NCBI GenBank assembly: GCA_009599575.1
Contig: VWND01000025.1
Coordinates: 310,001-374,000 of the forward strand
DNA from: Blumeriella jaapii
Lineage: Eukaryota; Ascomycota; Leotiomycetes; Helotiales; Drepanopezizaceae
Direction: 5' to 3'
DNA length: 64,000 nt
The notes beneath the pieces were generated by a model. It had not been told where the DNA came from, made no database searches, and worked only from the letters and a program-made list of their open reading frames with translations. The translations under genes were made by a program, and so were the position numbers. How positions within the stretch are numbered: position 1 is the stretch's first letter; every line of letters starts with the position of its first letter. Positions 44,661 to 55,874 of this stretch are shown here, one piece after another.

Positions 44661-46715
44661 TACTAGGTAAATAGGAGATATGGGCTATGGAGGTCCGACT
44701 CTACAAGCTGAAGTCAGCTTGTTGTTGCCATGGTAAACAAGGGAGCTTGGGTAGTGAGGTTCCAGTCGCGGGTGCAGGTTTCTTACGTTGCAGGTAGGTG
44801 GTGAGTAGCCAACGCAGTCATAATTACAGAGTACGCTGCTGTTGATGCTGTTGTAGAGGTAAGGAGGTTGGGGGTGGGTGGCGATTGATGTTTTGTTTGA
44901 GAGCTCGCCGGTCAGGACCATGACGAAGTATCCGAGCGAGGCTGAGGAGTCGGCTGCTAGCGTGAATGGGGGAGAGGGGCCGGGTTCTGGACTGAACTCG
45001 CTTGTCTCGCCACCAGACCGGGTGTTGTCTTGCATCGGATCTTAATAAATGACCTCTCTGCTCTGCTTGAAACATTCTTCTACTGTAACGTCCATGAGCG
45101 TAAGTTGTCAAGCTATGAAAGAGGTGTCACTGCTTAGATCGAGTTTGAATGTATTTTTATCCTCTTTTTCCGGTCTCAAAATATACGAGTTTCTAAATCA
45201 CAAACTTCGCTCTTAGTAGGGGTATACACAAGTTTAATTATGTAACAGCTGTAATTAATGGTTCGCTATAGCGCTTGGAGCCTACACTTGCGGTTCAAAT
45301 TAATCGCGATTGAAAGCTAGGTTAGGTAGCTTCTACAAACGAGCTGGCAATTTACCGGACAACCTGCCTTTGGCATGGACTTGTCCCTAGTCTCAGTCCC
45401 TCACATCAGTTACCCTGCTGCGAAAAATCGTCTGACGAGCGTTATACTAATAGCCGAGACACATAGTCAGGACATTCGTTTTGGGTGCTCTCGTTGTGCT
45501 TGTTGGAACACCCACCTTTCGAAACCCGATTGCTGGTACTGTCGCCGTGCCGAGATATCAGCCATGCACAAGATTCTGCTGGATCAACAGCAAACCACCC
45601 CAGCTCAGACTAGGAAAGGGCCGTAGAAGATTGCAAGAAAGTTTTTACAGTATGACTGTCGACCAGTCATTGCAGAGAAGATGCGCTTTGATAGGTATAG
45701 TAGGGCGCGGTTGGGCCAAAAATTGGTTGAAAGCAGTCATCGGGCTGCGTGCTATAGTGGCTGTATGTGAGCAATCAAATACTCATATGTCCCATGGAAA
45801 CGAAGAACCAAACTGTCTGTTATACTGTGAACAGAAAAAGCAATAGCGATCGCGAGGGCTTTTCAAGGACATAGCATTTGGATTATGCTTAGACACAACC
45901 AATGTCCGGTCACAGGAGACCGTTCTATCCAATCGCCGAATTTCCCTAATTGTCTTCCTATCCGGATGCGGCTGCATCGCAACAAGGCACGTCGGGAACC
46001 CAGAAGTTCTCGAGATTGGGTGAGTGTTTTCTCTTGGTGCGCTGTAAGTAGCAAGGTACCAAGAACAGGCAGGGTTGTGAACTGGGTGGGCCATTGGGGA
46101 AAGGTGTTTGCTTTGTTTTTTAGGCTAAGCGAGCGAATTGATGCGCAGTGCTAGGTAGGATCCACTTGACAGTACAAAGTCTACGGCTACAGTTGACCAA
46201 CCACCCTCCCATTCAGCACCTTCCTCAAATAGCATCCCGAGCTTGACCTTAGAATCGGGCGGGGATAATCTGTGAGCTCCGCCTTTCGACCTCAATTCTC
46301 GTTTTTGACGGAGCGGAGAACGGCTCGAGTGACACGCCCTGGCCTCAAGTTACAGGCACGCCTATGGAAGTTGTCCACATAAAAACAGACGTGGGAGTAC
46401 TTGGTCTAGCGTGTTATTTTCGACGGATAGGGAGGGAAGAAAAGACAAGGTGGGGAGTGTTTTGTGGGTGGATATTTGAGGGGATGAAAGGGGCTGTGGA
46501 TAGAGGGGGGTGGATGGATGAAGAGAGGGTTACGAGGATTTGAAGTGCTGATGTGTAATGATGGTCTTCCTGTACCGTAGCTAGTTCGCATGATCGGCAA
46601 AGAAGTCTGAGTCGAACCGGACAGCATTCTCAAATTTCTGATATAGTACACAAAGCGTTTTGGATGACGTGTAACAAAGCTATTTCGAGAGTCGATGCGA
46701 AGTCCAGAGTCAAGC
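44661..46715. other. Gene-free interval of about 2.05 kb
   Basis: It lies between the start of the NYN gene and the end of the Mtf2-like gene, both minus. Only short overlapping open stretches without codon bias or recognisable domains are present (up to about 129 codons). Around 45130-45310 it is AT-richer than its flanks. The part next to 44660 should hold the NYN promoter and the part up to 46715 the 3' UTR of the Mtf2-like gene. I see no tRNA or other RNA gene. Confidence 0.6.
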
Positions 46716-48518
46716 TCAAAACATGGGCCGCTCTTTCTGGTCATCTCTAGCCTCCATGATCTTCTCCGCCCAGTCCCGGATGCGATACCGCTCAAACTCG
46801 GGCATTTTCCACAATGTCTGCAACGCGGCTCCTTTCTCGCCGCGGAGGATCATTGTCTGGATTCTCGCGACGTTGCTCACGATCTTGTACGTGTCATAAT
46901 CGAAGTCCACCGCGGCGTCTTCCATCTCTTGCAAGAGGCCTATCATGCCGCGGAAGTCGTCGTAACGGAAGTGGTAGATGCGCAAGAGCTCATTGTAGAG
47001 CTGGGTGCTGGCGCCGAGGACCTGCGAGATGATGCCAAGTGACTTGATTCTGGGGAGAATAGTGAGGGCGAGTGCGGAAGATTTACTAAAGGAGCGGTCG
47101 AGCAGGCGCAGGCCGAAGAGGAGGTAGGATGGGTAGAGAGGAGCATAATATTCGAGAGGGGACACTCCCTTCGCAGGGCTTTGTAGAGTCGGAACGGACA
47201 ATTCAGCGAGGTCGGGGGGTTCAACTATTGGCGTTTCTCTTGCGTTGGGCGCTGACTCCTTCTGCTCCCGTTGTGCCCTCCGCTCAGCCTTCTTCCAACC
47301 TTTGACTCTTTGTGGCTTGCCTGGCAACTCTTCATGTGTTGGCTTCACTCTGGGCTGGGTGCCATCGTCTAGACCCAATTTTTGAATCAACGAAAATACT
47401 TCTTTCTCCATAATGTCCATCAATTCAAAATCGCTCTCCGCGGCACTCATCAAAGCCTCCACCCTGGCTCTCTCAGGCTCCCTTAGGGCTTCCAGTTCTT
47501 CCGTGGCTACCAGTCCTTCGATGGGACGACCTTCCTCTGCTTCGTTCTCGTCTGGGACGTAACCCATAGCTTTTGCAGCTGCTGCGCGTAGAGGGGGCGG
47601 GTACCTTTTGATGACTTCCTCCATCTTCTCTCGAGTGACGACGTTGGTCTCCAAAGCTGACGCTATAATGTTGTTGAGTTTTAATTTCGCCTCTTGTCGA
47701 GCTTCAATTACTGGTTTAATATTCACCCCGTTCGATATAGAAATGCTTGGGGTCTTATTGTGATCCTTGGTTGGTCCAAGGAAATCGCTAGGTTTCAATG
47801 ATCCAATCCCTCCGGTGCTCGAGCGCTTGGATCTTTGGAACAGGTCCATAAAGATCTTCTGAAAGGCAGCCCTTTCGCCCTCGGTAATTGTGGACTCGGG
47901 CGATTCGGGCTTGAGAGACAGACTTTGGATCTCGTCCTCGTCTTTGCCCAAGAATATATCGTCGGCTTTTGCATCCTGATCGAATTGGATGGGCGAATCA
48001 TCCACATCAAATTCGTTCTCAATCGTCCGTCTAGAAAGCGATGCATAGCTTGGTTTTGTGGGTAGAGTGAATCCTTTCGAAGAAGAAGATTCCGCGCCAA
48101 AGCGTTTGGCATGGACTGGTTTTTCACCCTTGTAACCATGACCAGATCTAGAATTGCCTGGACGTTTGCCCCTCTCTTCAGGGAACCAAAAGTCGAGATC
48201 TTTGGCCGTTTCCACTCTCTGGGCCTCAAAGACCTTGCTGAGCGGAGTTTTGCCCAGAGTATCAGGGGAGCTTGCGTTGTTGGAGCTGTGCGCAGGCCTT
48301 CCTAGCCCCGGAGCTGCTGATGCGTTATTCTCATCGGCACTTCGGACTCTGCCTATACAGCTAAACTGTCTGCGAGATATAGCAGGCCAACACCTGTGTC
48401 GACACACCACGCCGGCACCATTGAAACGCCGGCTACGGAGCGTTTTCGTTTGATAGAGGAACGGCAGCGCCGTTGAAACCGAGACGCCAGCTTCGACGAC
48501 GGTTCTGGGTGCGAGCAT
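46716..48518 (-). CDS. Mtf2-like mitochondrial protein (mitochondrial RNA metabolism or translation)
   Basis: A single-exon, 600-residue protein starting at the ATG at 48518. Residues 1-60 are rich in Arg and hydroxylated residues with few acids, a typical mitochondrial presequence (SRRQFSCIGRVR near 48-59). The middle is low-complexity and charged. Residues about 452-586 (SPLEYYAPLYPSYLLFGLRLLDRSF ... YDDFRGMIGLLQEMEDAAVDFDYDTY ... AALQTLWKMPEFERYRIRDW) match the C-terminal domain of fungal Mtf2/Nam1-like proteins. In yeast, Mtf2/Nam1 couples mitochondrial transcripts to translation. The same role here is inferred from the domain only. The family diverges quickly, so a gene symbol is withheld. 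It is divergently arranged with CMR1 over a 340-bp spacer. Confidence 0.8.
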   Translation of the reverse strand: MLAPRTVVEAGVSVSTALPFLYQTKTLRSRRFNGAGVVCRHRCWPAISRRQFSCIGRVRSADENNASAAPGLGRPAHSSNNASSPDTLGKTPLSKVFEAQRVETAKDLDFWFPEERGKRPGNSRSGHGYKGEKPVHAKRFGAESSSSKGFTLPTKPSYASLSRRTIENEFDVDDSPIQFDQDAKADDIFLGKDEDEIQSLSLKPESPESTITEGERAAFQKIFMDLFQRSKRSSTGGIGSLKPSDFLGPTKDHNKTPSISISNGVNIKPVIEARQEAKLKLNNIIASALETNVVTREKMEEVIKRYPPPLRAAAAKAMGYVPDENEAEEGRPIEGLVATEELEALREPERARVEALMSAAESDFELMDIMEKEVFSLIQKLGLDDGTQPRVKPTHEELPGKPQRVKGWKKAERRAQREQKESAPNARETPIVEPPDLAELSVPTLQSPAKGVSPLEYYAPLYPSYLLFGLRLLDRSFSKSSALALTILPRIKSLGIISQVLGASTQLYNELLRIYHFRYDDFRGMIGLLQEMEDAAVDFDYDTYKIVSNVARIQTMILRGEKGAALQTLWKMPEFERYRIRDWAEKIMEARDDQKERPMF

Positions 48519-48858
48519 GGCGATAGAGGGGATTGCGAATGCTATGGCCGCATTGCGAGGTGCTTGTCTGTCACACAGTCGGTTGTCGAGGTGGTGATGC
48601 CTTCAGCATGGAGTCTGTGTTGGTGAGCTGAGATGCCAGTCAGTCAGGTTTCGGGCAGAAAAGTAATTGTCCTTGGAGCTTTGGCCAAGCCGCCTCGTCG
48701 CGTGTCTTCGCGTTGGTGTCGGCGGCGCGAGGACGCGCCTGCTGGGCTACAGTACGTTCACTTTCCTCTCTTCCTCTCTTCCTCTCTTTCTCATCTCTAT
48801 ACTTCCGCCAACATCGCGAGTCTTCAAATCCGCTTTGCCACATTGACACTTCACAAAC
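48519..48858. promoter_or_regulatory. Divergent promoter region, Mtf2-like gene / CMR1
   Basis: The two genes start 340 bp apart on opposite strands, so this interval must hold both promoters. A pyrimidine run (48764-48803, CTCTTCCTCTCTTCC type) ends about 55 bp upstream of the CMR1 start. Such CT boxes are common near transcription starts in filamentous fungi. No clear TATA box is seen. Confidence 0.6.
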
Positions 48859-50469
48859 ATGGCGCCTGTGAAGAAGGAAAAGGAGGAGATGAGCGCTTTC
48901 GAGCGAAGTCGTCTCGCGAATATCGCCACCAACCAAGCCATTGTCAAGGACCTCTCCTCCGCAGCCGCAAAGATTGCGCCCAAGCCCGTCGGGCGACCGA
49001 AGTCTGCCGCTCCACGCAAGAAAGCGACGCCTGTGAAGAGAGAGGCGACGAGGCCTTCAAGGACCAGTTCGCGACTGGCCGGCATCGAGGCGGATAGCGA
49101 GACGCAGAAGCGCAAGGCCGAGGTGGAGTACGAGTTCGCGGCCGCGCAGGCGAAGGCGAAGAAGCAGAGAGTGACGGGGGATTTGAACTTCAGTGATATA
49201 GTGGTGGATGGAAAGAAGTTCAGTCGGGATGAGGGCTTCTTGTCGGGCATCATGAGGGGTGCGCAGCCCAATGTCCGAACCTTTACTGAGGAGGATGTGA
49301 AGGAGACTACGGATGAGGGCCTGAAGGCTTTGAGGGAGAAGATGAGCGGCTTGGAGTTGTATGAGGGATATGAACCTAATCGTGGGTTTCTTCACACCTC
49401 TGACGCGAGGGAATAGCTAACGATTACAGAGATCAAAATCACCCCCGAGCGAATCTACTCGCTCGGCTTCCATCCTTCCGAAGACAAGGCCCTTATCTTT
49501 GCTGGAGACAAGATGGGGAACATGGGTATCTTCGATGCTTCGCAAACCGGACCAGAAGTCAAAGCCGAGGACAACGGCGATGAAGAGGAAGAAGCCGACA
49601 CGCCAGAACCAGCAATCACCGCTCTGAAGCTGCACTCAAGAACAATCACTTCCTTCGTTTTTCCAGCCGACGGCAACCACTTATTTTCCGCTTCGTACGA
49701 TTCTTCAGTGCGGAAGTTCGATCTGCAGAAGGGCGTTGCAGTGGAGGTTTTTGCTCCAGCAGCAGCCGACGAGGACTTGCCGATTTCTTGCATTTCGATC
49801 CCCGCTTCAGAACAAAGTATTTTGTACTTTTCTACTCTCGAGGGTTCATTTGGGAGACACGACTTACGGACTAAACCTGCTGAAGCGGAAATATGGCAAC
49901 TCACGGACAAAAAACTGGGCGGTTTCTCCAGCCACCCATTGCACCCGCATCTGATAGCGACAGCCTCTCTGGACCGAACCCTGAAGATCTGGGACCTGCG
50001 GAGCATCAAAGGAAAAGGAGAATCTCGGACCCCCGCGCTGATGGGCGAACACAGCTCTCGGCTCTCTGTATCGCACGCTTCCTGGTCTGCCGGGGGTCAC
50101 ATCGCGACATCTTCGTACGACGATACCATCAAGATTCATTCTTTCTCCAAGGCAGGGTCATTCACGCCCGGACGAGATCTTGATGACGAAGCTATGGCGC
50201 CGTCGGCAACCATCAAGCACAACAACCAGACTGGCCGATGGGTCACGATCTTGAAGCCCCAATGGCAAGAACGTCCGGACGACGGAATCGATAAATTTGT
50301 GATTGGAAACATGAACCGATTTGTCGATGTGTACAGCTCGAGCGGCGAACAACTGGCGCAGTTGAGCGGGGAGGGCATTACCGCCGTGCCCGCCGTTGCG
50401 CACTTCCATCCCACGAAGGACTGGGTTGCGGGTGGCACTGCGAGTGGGAAGCTTTGTCTCTGGGTATAA
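48859..50469 (+). CDS. CMR1: WD40 protein CMR1, DNA damage-binding family
   Basis: Two exons, 48859-49381 and 49430-50469, give 520 residues, close to the usual length of CMR1. The 48-bp intron (49382-49429) has donor GTGGGT, branch GCTAAC and acceptor ACAG, and splits a Gln codon after position one. The N-terminus (1-170) is basic and charged with SAFERSRLANIATNQ. WD repeats follow from about residue 180: SLGFHPSEDKALIFAGDK, SFVFPADGNHLFSASYDSSVRKFDL, FSSHPLHPHLIATASLDRTLKIWDLR, IATSSYDDTIKIHSF, and a last blade ending GKLCLWV at the C-terminus. In yeast CMR1 binds chromatin and UV-damaged DNA and moves to protein quality-control foci under replication stress. The fungal family is well conserved, so the assignment is confident. 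It is divergent from the Mtf2-like gene. Confidence 0.93.
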
Positions 50470-51302
50470 ATCCAGATGAGGTTCCGCCATGCCTACAGTG
50501 TTCTTTGTTTTCTTTGTTTGCATCTTCTCGCTTAGTTTGGGCGGGGCGGCGTTGGCCGGGGCGAGACTTGAACACGGGCGTCTCCGAGGTTGTGTATTCT
50601 TGGAAACGGCTGAAACGGTCATGACTGCGTCTGATTACTATACCTGCGATTATTGGCGGCGTGGGGGATCTCGGCTCTGTGTTGTATATACAGGTGCCCT
50701 TCGTACCGGTTCGGATTCTGCATTGCAATCCAGTCGCGATGTACTGTACTGCATAGTATGCTACCTACTGTACAGCGCTGGAGGAAAGATGCAAAGATGC
50801 ACTCACTCACTCTGCCTCCTGGATGCCTTGCCTCCATTTGTCGGAAGCTGACTTTCCCTCGAGAGGGAGATCACCTGAATCCAATGCCAGTCCGCGTAAG
50901 AAGTCGCCAGATGTCGATGTCCATCTTCTGATCGGCTTATCTTCCAATCTGTGGTCCTATCGTGGGTCGCTCGTGACTCGATAGCAGTTATTTTGGTTGC
51001 GTTGCGGGTCCGGCGCGAGACTTTCCAGTTGGTCCCACTTCTTATCGATAACCGGCCAAGCCTCACTTGACGCCTCACTTGACGCCTCACTTGACCCTTC
51101 ACTCGACCCTTCACTTGACTCTTCACTTGACGCCTCTTGACGCTTTACTTGACGCTTCACTCACGTCTCACCAAGACCTACCTTCGAGTCTACAGTACAG
51201 GTACTTACTCGTGCTGTACTGTACTGTACATACTTCCTCTCCCCTTTCCGTCCACGTCCCGGCTTCCATCCGTCCCGAATCATCTCTCCTCGATAGCCCA
51301 CC
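50470..51302. other. Intergenic: CMR1 3' flank and ATG26 promoter
   Basis: Contains a 12-bp minisatellite (listed separately), a pyrimidine-rich tract at about 51232-51268 close to the ATG26 start, and TACTGTACT-type palindromic motifs at both ends of the gap (50741-50774 and about 51191-51232). A TGTTCAAGTCT-like stretch near 50568 on the minus strand resembles a tRNA B box, but no acceptor stem could be paired. No gene is supported. Confidence 0.6.
51061..51172 (+). repeat. 12-bp minisatellite upstream of ATG26
   Basis: About nine degenerate units of CCTCACTTGACG run from 51061 to 51172, with single-base variants and one shortened unit (CCTCTTGACG). It ends about 130 bp before the ATG26 start codon. 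Confidence 0.8.
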
Positions 51303-54300
51303 ATGGCGCCGGTCGACGAGGACCCCAAGAAGCGCGCGGTGCGCAAGCTGACGAAGAAGCGGAAGGAGACCCGGCACGTCACGGTAGAGCTTCCAGAGCG
51401 GTTTCGCGACGGCGACGGCGACGACGCAGACGAGGACTGCACGGCGCTGCACGGCCGCAACGCCTACATGAATCAGAGCGTATTTGGTATGATTGCGGCC
51501 GCGGGCTCCCAGGTCGATTTCAATGCGAGGTTCGACGGGGCAACAAGCGACGAGGACGAGGAGCCGCCTGCGGAATTGCTGGCCGAGAAGTCACGGAGGG
51601 AGAAGTTGTCTGCGCCAGGAGAGGCGGAAAAGAGCCATCGGAGGAAGTTCTCGGAGAGCAAACTGGTGAGGAGTCTGTCCGGGTTGGGGTCAGGGTCGAA
51701 GTCAAAGTCCAGAGAGCCGGGGAAGAGTGCTGCTCCAGCACTCGAGCTGCCGGCGGGAGACTCTGCGCCGAAGGCTGCGTCGCCAAAACTGCCCGTGCAT
51801 GCAAGTTCGAGGGATGCGATGGTGATGAGTCGGATGCTGGAGGCAAAGGCCGAGATGTCTCTGCGGCCGAGTTTTGATCTCCCGAGGCCGAAACTGAAGC
51901 ATGTGAGGGAAGGCGCTGTGGCAGAAGAGCCGGCGTCAAGTACTTTGGCGAAGCAGTTGATGGACATTTTCGATTTCGAAACTGCAGAAGATGTGATCGA
52001 AGGTACGATATCCGTTGAGAGTCTCTCTGGTCTCACATTATCTTCGCGAGCTCTGGAACATACCATTGCTAACATGGATAGAGTACCCTTGCTGGTTGTT
52101 GAAGAGCGTCTTACTTCAAGGATACATGTATATTACCACCAAGCACATATGCTTTTATGCCTACTTACCCAAGAAATCTGTAAGAGTTGAAGTTCTTAAA
52201 AGCATGGGAGCTTGGAGCTGACACGCCTAGAATGAAGTAGTGAAGTCGGGATACCTCTCAAAATCCGGTAAACGAAATCCGAAATTCAATCGCTACTGGT
52301 TCCGGTTGAAGGACGATGTGCTATCATATTACTCGGATCCCTCGGATCTTTATTTTCCCAGTGGTAATATCGACCTACGGTATGGGATATCGGCCACAGT
52401 GGCGGATAAAGAGAAGGGAAAAGACGCTACACATTTCACTGTTGTTACGCATCAGAGGAAGTTCAACTTCAAGGCCGACAGCGTACCCAGTGCCAAGGAA
52501 TGGGTCAAATCGCTGCAGAAGATCATCTTCCGCTCGCATAATGAAGGTGACAGTGTCAAGATCTCGCTACCTATTGAAAATGTGATAGACATCGAAGACA
52601 GTCAGATCATTGACTTCGCGGATACCTGCAAGATTCGAGTCATTGATAATGATGAGACTTACGCGATCGATGAAGTACACTTCGAGTCCTTTCTTTGCTT
52701 TGTTTACTTGCTAACCGATCCTAGTACTTCTTTTCGTTTTTCACTTTGGGAAAGGAAGCCCTGAATGTACTCCGGATCTTAGTCGAAGACACTGCCGCTC
52801 AGCAAATACCAGAGGACGTCTTGGCCTCTCCTGCTCAGATACAAGACTCTCACAGCCCCAGATGCAGTGTCAGCCTCTCAAGACGGACCTCATCGCAAGC
52901 GCCGAAAGAGAGACGATTAGCACCAGCCATAGCTCCGAGCCGAAATGCGACACCGGTCTTGGAGGAACGTGTAAGGGCTACTCTTTCGCGCGTAGGTGCA
53001 GGTAGTCCACGTGCTAGTACCGAGATCAGTCGAGCAAGTTCGGACGTATTCCGGAGAAGCACAGACCTCAAGAACTTCAATCGACGGAGTGCCGACCTCA
53101 GCAGAATGAACGTAGACGGCGCTATGCGTAGTACTAGCGCGGGGAGACGAAGTTCAAGTAGGCCAGGGCGCCCTGAACGACGCCATACAGAGAACCCGGG
53201 ATCGTCTGATTCATTCGTTCACTCGTTAGGAGATCCAGGGTCGTCTGGAGTGGTGCCCTCATCAAGCGAGGACACACAGGCGTCTGCCAGTCAAATACTG
53301 AGAGGCTCAGACGTGTTTCTGTCGCCAACCATTCAGCGCTCGGCATCAGCTACACGTCGACGAGACCCTGACTCCAACCACGACGACTCGCGTTCTGATT
53401 CGCCGCCGCGCGCTACAGTCAACACCGACATGAAACCAGCAAAGCCGCGTCACGCAGCAACGACTGGATCTGTTGAAGGGTCAAATGCTGGTCAGGTTGA
53501 ACCATCAACTTCTGCGCCGACACTACAAACTCTTGTAAAAGCTGGAGCCTACCCACTTCAACGCGCAGCTGGCTTTGCAGGATACCTCAACAGACACTCG
53601 AAGCGCATGAGCACGCTATTGGCCACTGAATCTATGGGATACGTCGAGAAAGTCTCGGGTATGTGGAAAGGTGGGAAGAAACACTACGATGAGCCGCAGG
53701 GTCTTGCTCCGGAAGACAACATTTACGACGACGACGAAGATCAGGCTGCAGCATTCGGGGACCGATTTCGGGATCACTTTGCACTTCCTGCATCTGAGAA
53801 GCTGCAAGCATCGTATTTTGGCTTCCTGCATCGAGTCTTACCCCTGTATGGCAAGATTTACATCAGCGATAGGTCTTTCTGCTTCCGAAGTCTTCTTCCC
53901 GGCACCCGAACGAAGCTTATCCTACCCTTGAAAGATGTTGAGAATGTTGACAAGGAGAAGGGATTCAGATTTGGGTACTCTGGGCTGGTAGTGGTTATCC
54001 GGGGGCATGAAGAATTGTTCTTCGAGTTTGCCCAGGCTGATACTCGAGACGACTGCGCCGTTACTTTACTTCAAAATCTGGAGACGATGCGATACCTCAA
54101 AGAATCTGGCTTGTTGACTATGGAAGAGAAAGAAAGTGCCCAGACCGCTAGTGATGAGCACAAATCGCTGCAGCAAGCTCGAATGGAAGGCTACTCCGAG
54201 CATGAGGTGAGAATGCCAAAAACGGCTGAGGAGGCCAAGTCCGATGGACCCCCCATTTCGTTTGATGATCCGCGGGCGTCTATCCTAAACTTCAAGCCTG

Positions 54301-55874
54301 CGGAGTCTCTCCGGGTAACTTGCCTGACGATCGGCTCGCGCGGAGATGTTCAGCCGTACATTGCTCTTTGTAAGGGGCTGATAGCTGAAGGCCACAAAGT
54401 GAAAATTGCGACTCATCGCGAGTTTCAGGGGTGGATCGAGAGTCACGGAATTGCTCGCGCCAGTAGAAGGAGATCCTGCTGAGCTCATGCGCATCTGTGT
54501 CGACAATGGCATGTTCACCTATTCTTTTCTGCGGGAAGCATCATCCAAGTTTCGTGGGTGGATAGATGAATTGCTCTCTTCCGCCTGGGCAGGCTGCCAA
54601 GACTCTGATCTGTTGATCGAAAGCCCGAGTGCTATGGGAGGTATCCATATCGCCGAAGCACTAGGAATCCCATACTTCAGAGCATTTTCCATGCCGTGGA
54701 CTCGGACCCGCGCATACCCACACGCCTTTGCGGTCCCAGACCATAAGATGGGTGGTGCATACAACTACATCACATACGTCATGTTCGACAACGTCTTCTG
54801 GAAAGCTATCGCTGGTCAAGTCAACCGCTGGAGACGCAAAGAGCTCGGCCTCCAAGCCACAAGTCTCGAGAAGATGCAGCCCAACAAGGTTCCCTTCCTG
54901 TACAGCTTCAGTCCGACGGTAGTCGTGCCGCCACTGGACTACAGTGACTGGATTCGTGTGACAGGATACTGGTTTCTAGACGAAGGTACTGATTGGACGC
55001 CACCAAAAGAGCTAACAGACTTTATTAAGAAAGCTCGCCAGGACGGCAAGAAGATCGTATATGTTGGCTTTGGCTCGATTGTCGTTCAAGATTCAGCGGC
55101 AATGACCAATACCATCTTGCAATCTGTTCTCAAAGCCGACGTCCGCTGCATCTTGTCTAAAGGCTGGTCTGATCGCCTCGACAAGAAGAGCCCCTCGGCA
55201 GTTGTCGAAGAGCCCTTACATCCTGATGTCCACCTCATCAAATCTGCGCCGCATGACTGGCTTTTCAAGCAAGTCGACGCAGCGGCTCACCATGGCGGCT
55301 CGGGAACTACAGGCGCCAGTCTCCGAGCGGGCTTGCCGACGATCATCAAGCCTTTCTTTGGAGACCAGTACTTCAATGGATCGCGCGTGCAGGATTTGGG
55401 TGTAGGTATCTACCTGAAGAAGCTGAATGTTAGTACATTCTCGCGGGCGATGTGGGAGGCGTGCAATAGCCAGCGGATGATTATCAAGGCGAAGGTTCTG
55501 GGCGAGACGATCAGAAGTGTAAGTCTCCTCCTTCTCAGCCTATCCGAATTACCTGACCTACCAAGTCTAACATTGTTCTTCTGTAGGAAAAAGGCGTTGA
55601 CACGGCCATCCAATCCATTTACCGTGACCTCGAGTACGCCAAATCCCTCATCAAGCACCGCGACGGTAAGTCATCTATTGACGACTCGGCCGAGGACCCA
55701 GAAGAGAGCTGGACGTTCATTGGGGACGAGATTGACCCGGCGCTGGTCAGGCGGATCCACGATTGGGACAGTCTCGCGCAGAGCGGGCTGTTGGCGGGCA
55801 ACGTGGCGGCGGGGAAGAGTGCGGCGGGTAGTGAAGCCAGCGAGAGCTTTGAGGGGGACGATGTTGCTGCGTGA
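51303..55874 (+). CDS. ATG26: Sterol 3-beta-glucosyltransferase, with an apparent frameshift
   Basis: The enzyme transfers glucose from UDP-glucose to membrane sterols such as ergosterol, and ATG26 homologues aid pexophagy in some fungi. Exons are 51303-52002, 52082-52179, 52231-52674, 52725-55518 and 55587-55874. Introns are 79, 51, 50 and 68 bp with good donors and branch points. The start sits in CCACCATGG. Domains in order: N-terminal [23 protein letters not shown] part across exons 1-2 ([19 protein letters not shown]); PH domain in exon 3 (about residues 267-365); second GRAM (about 770-855); GT28-type start [14 protein letters not shown] (about 945); and the UDP-sugar site [17 protein letters not shown] (near 1270). 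At about 54455-54465 the frame shifts: the upstream frame stops at 54480 while the conserved protein continues in the next frame from [11 protein letters not shown]. The summed exon length is 4324 nt, one over a multiple of three, as expected for two missing bases. Unless this is a sequencing or assembly error, the allele is broken. Confidence 0.9.
54449..54482 (+). other. Frameshift site in ATG26
   Basis: The reading frame coming from exon 4 gives [12 protein letters not shown] and then TGA at 54480-54482. The frame beginning earlier at +1 resumes the conserved family sequence at [11 protein letters not shown] (about 54459-54491). No GT-AG pair of credible length spans the gap. A 33-base segment would remove conserved residues and be shorter than any intron here. 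Family spacing suggests loss of two bases near 54455. Confidence 0.75.

Noticed and set aside
46406..46795. 129-codon minus-strand stretch overlapping the end of the Mtf2-like gene
   Set aside because: It overlaps the real C-terminus in another frame and is Pro/Ser/His-rich without a domain, typical of 3' UTR sequence.
50540..50640. tRNA-like signal on the minus strand (GTTCAAGTC, resembling a B box)
   Set aside because: No pairing acceptor stem, D arm or anticodon arm could be found at the required spacing. The T-arm itself does not pair cleanly.
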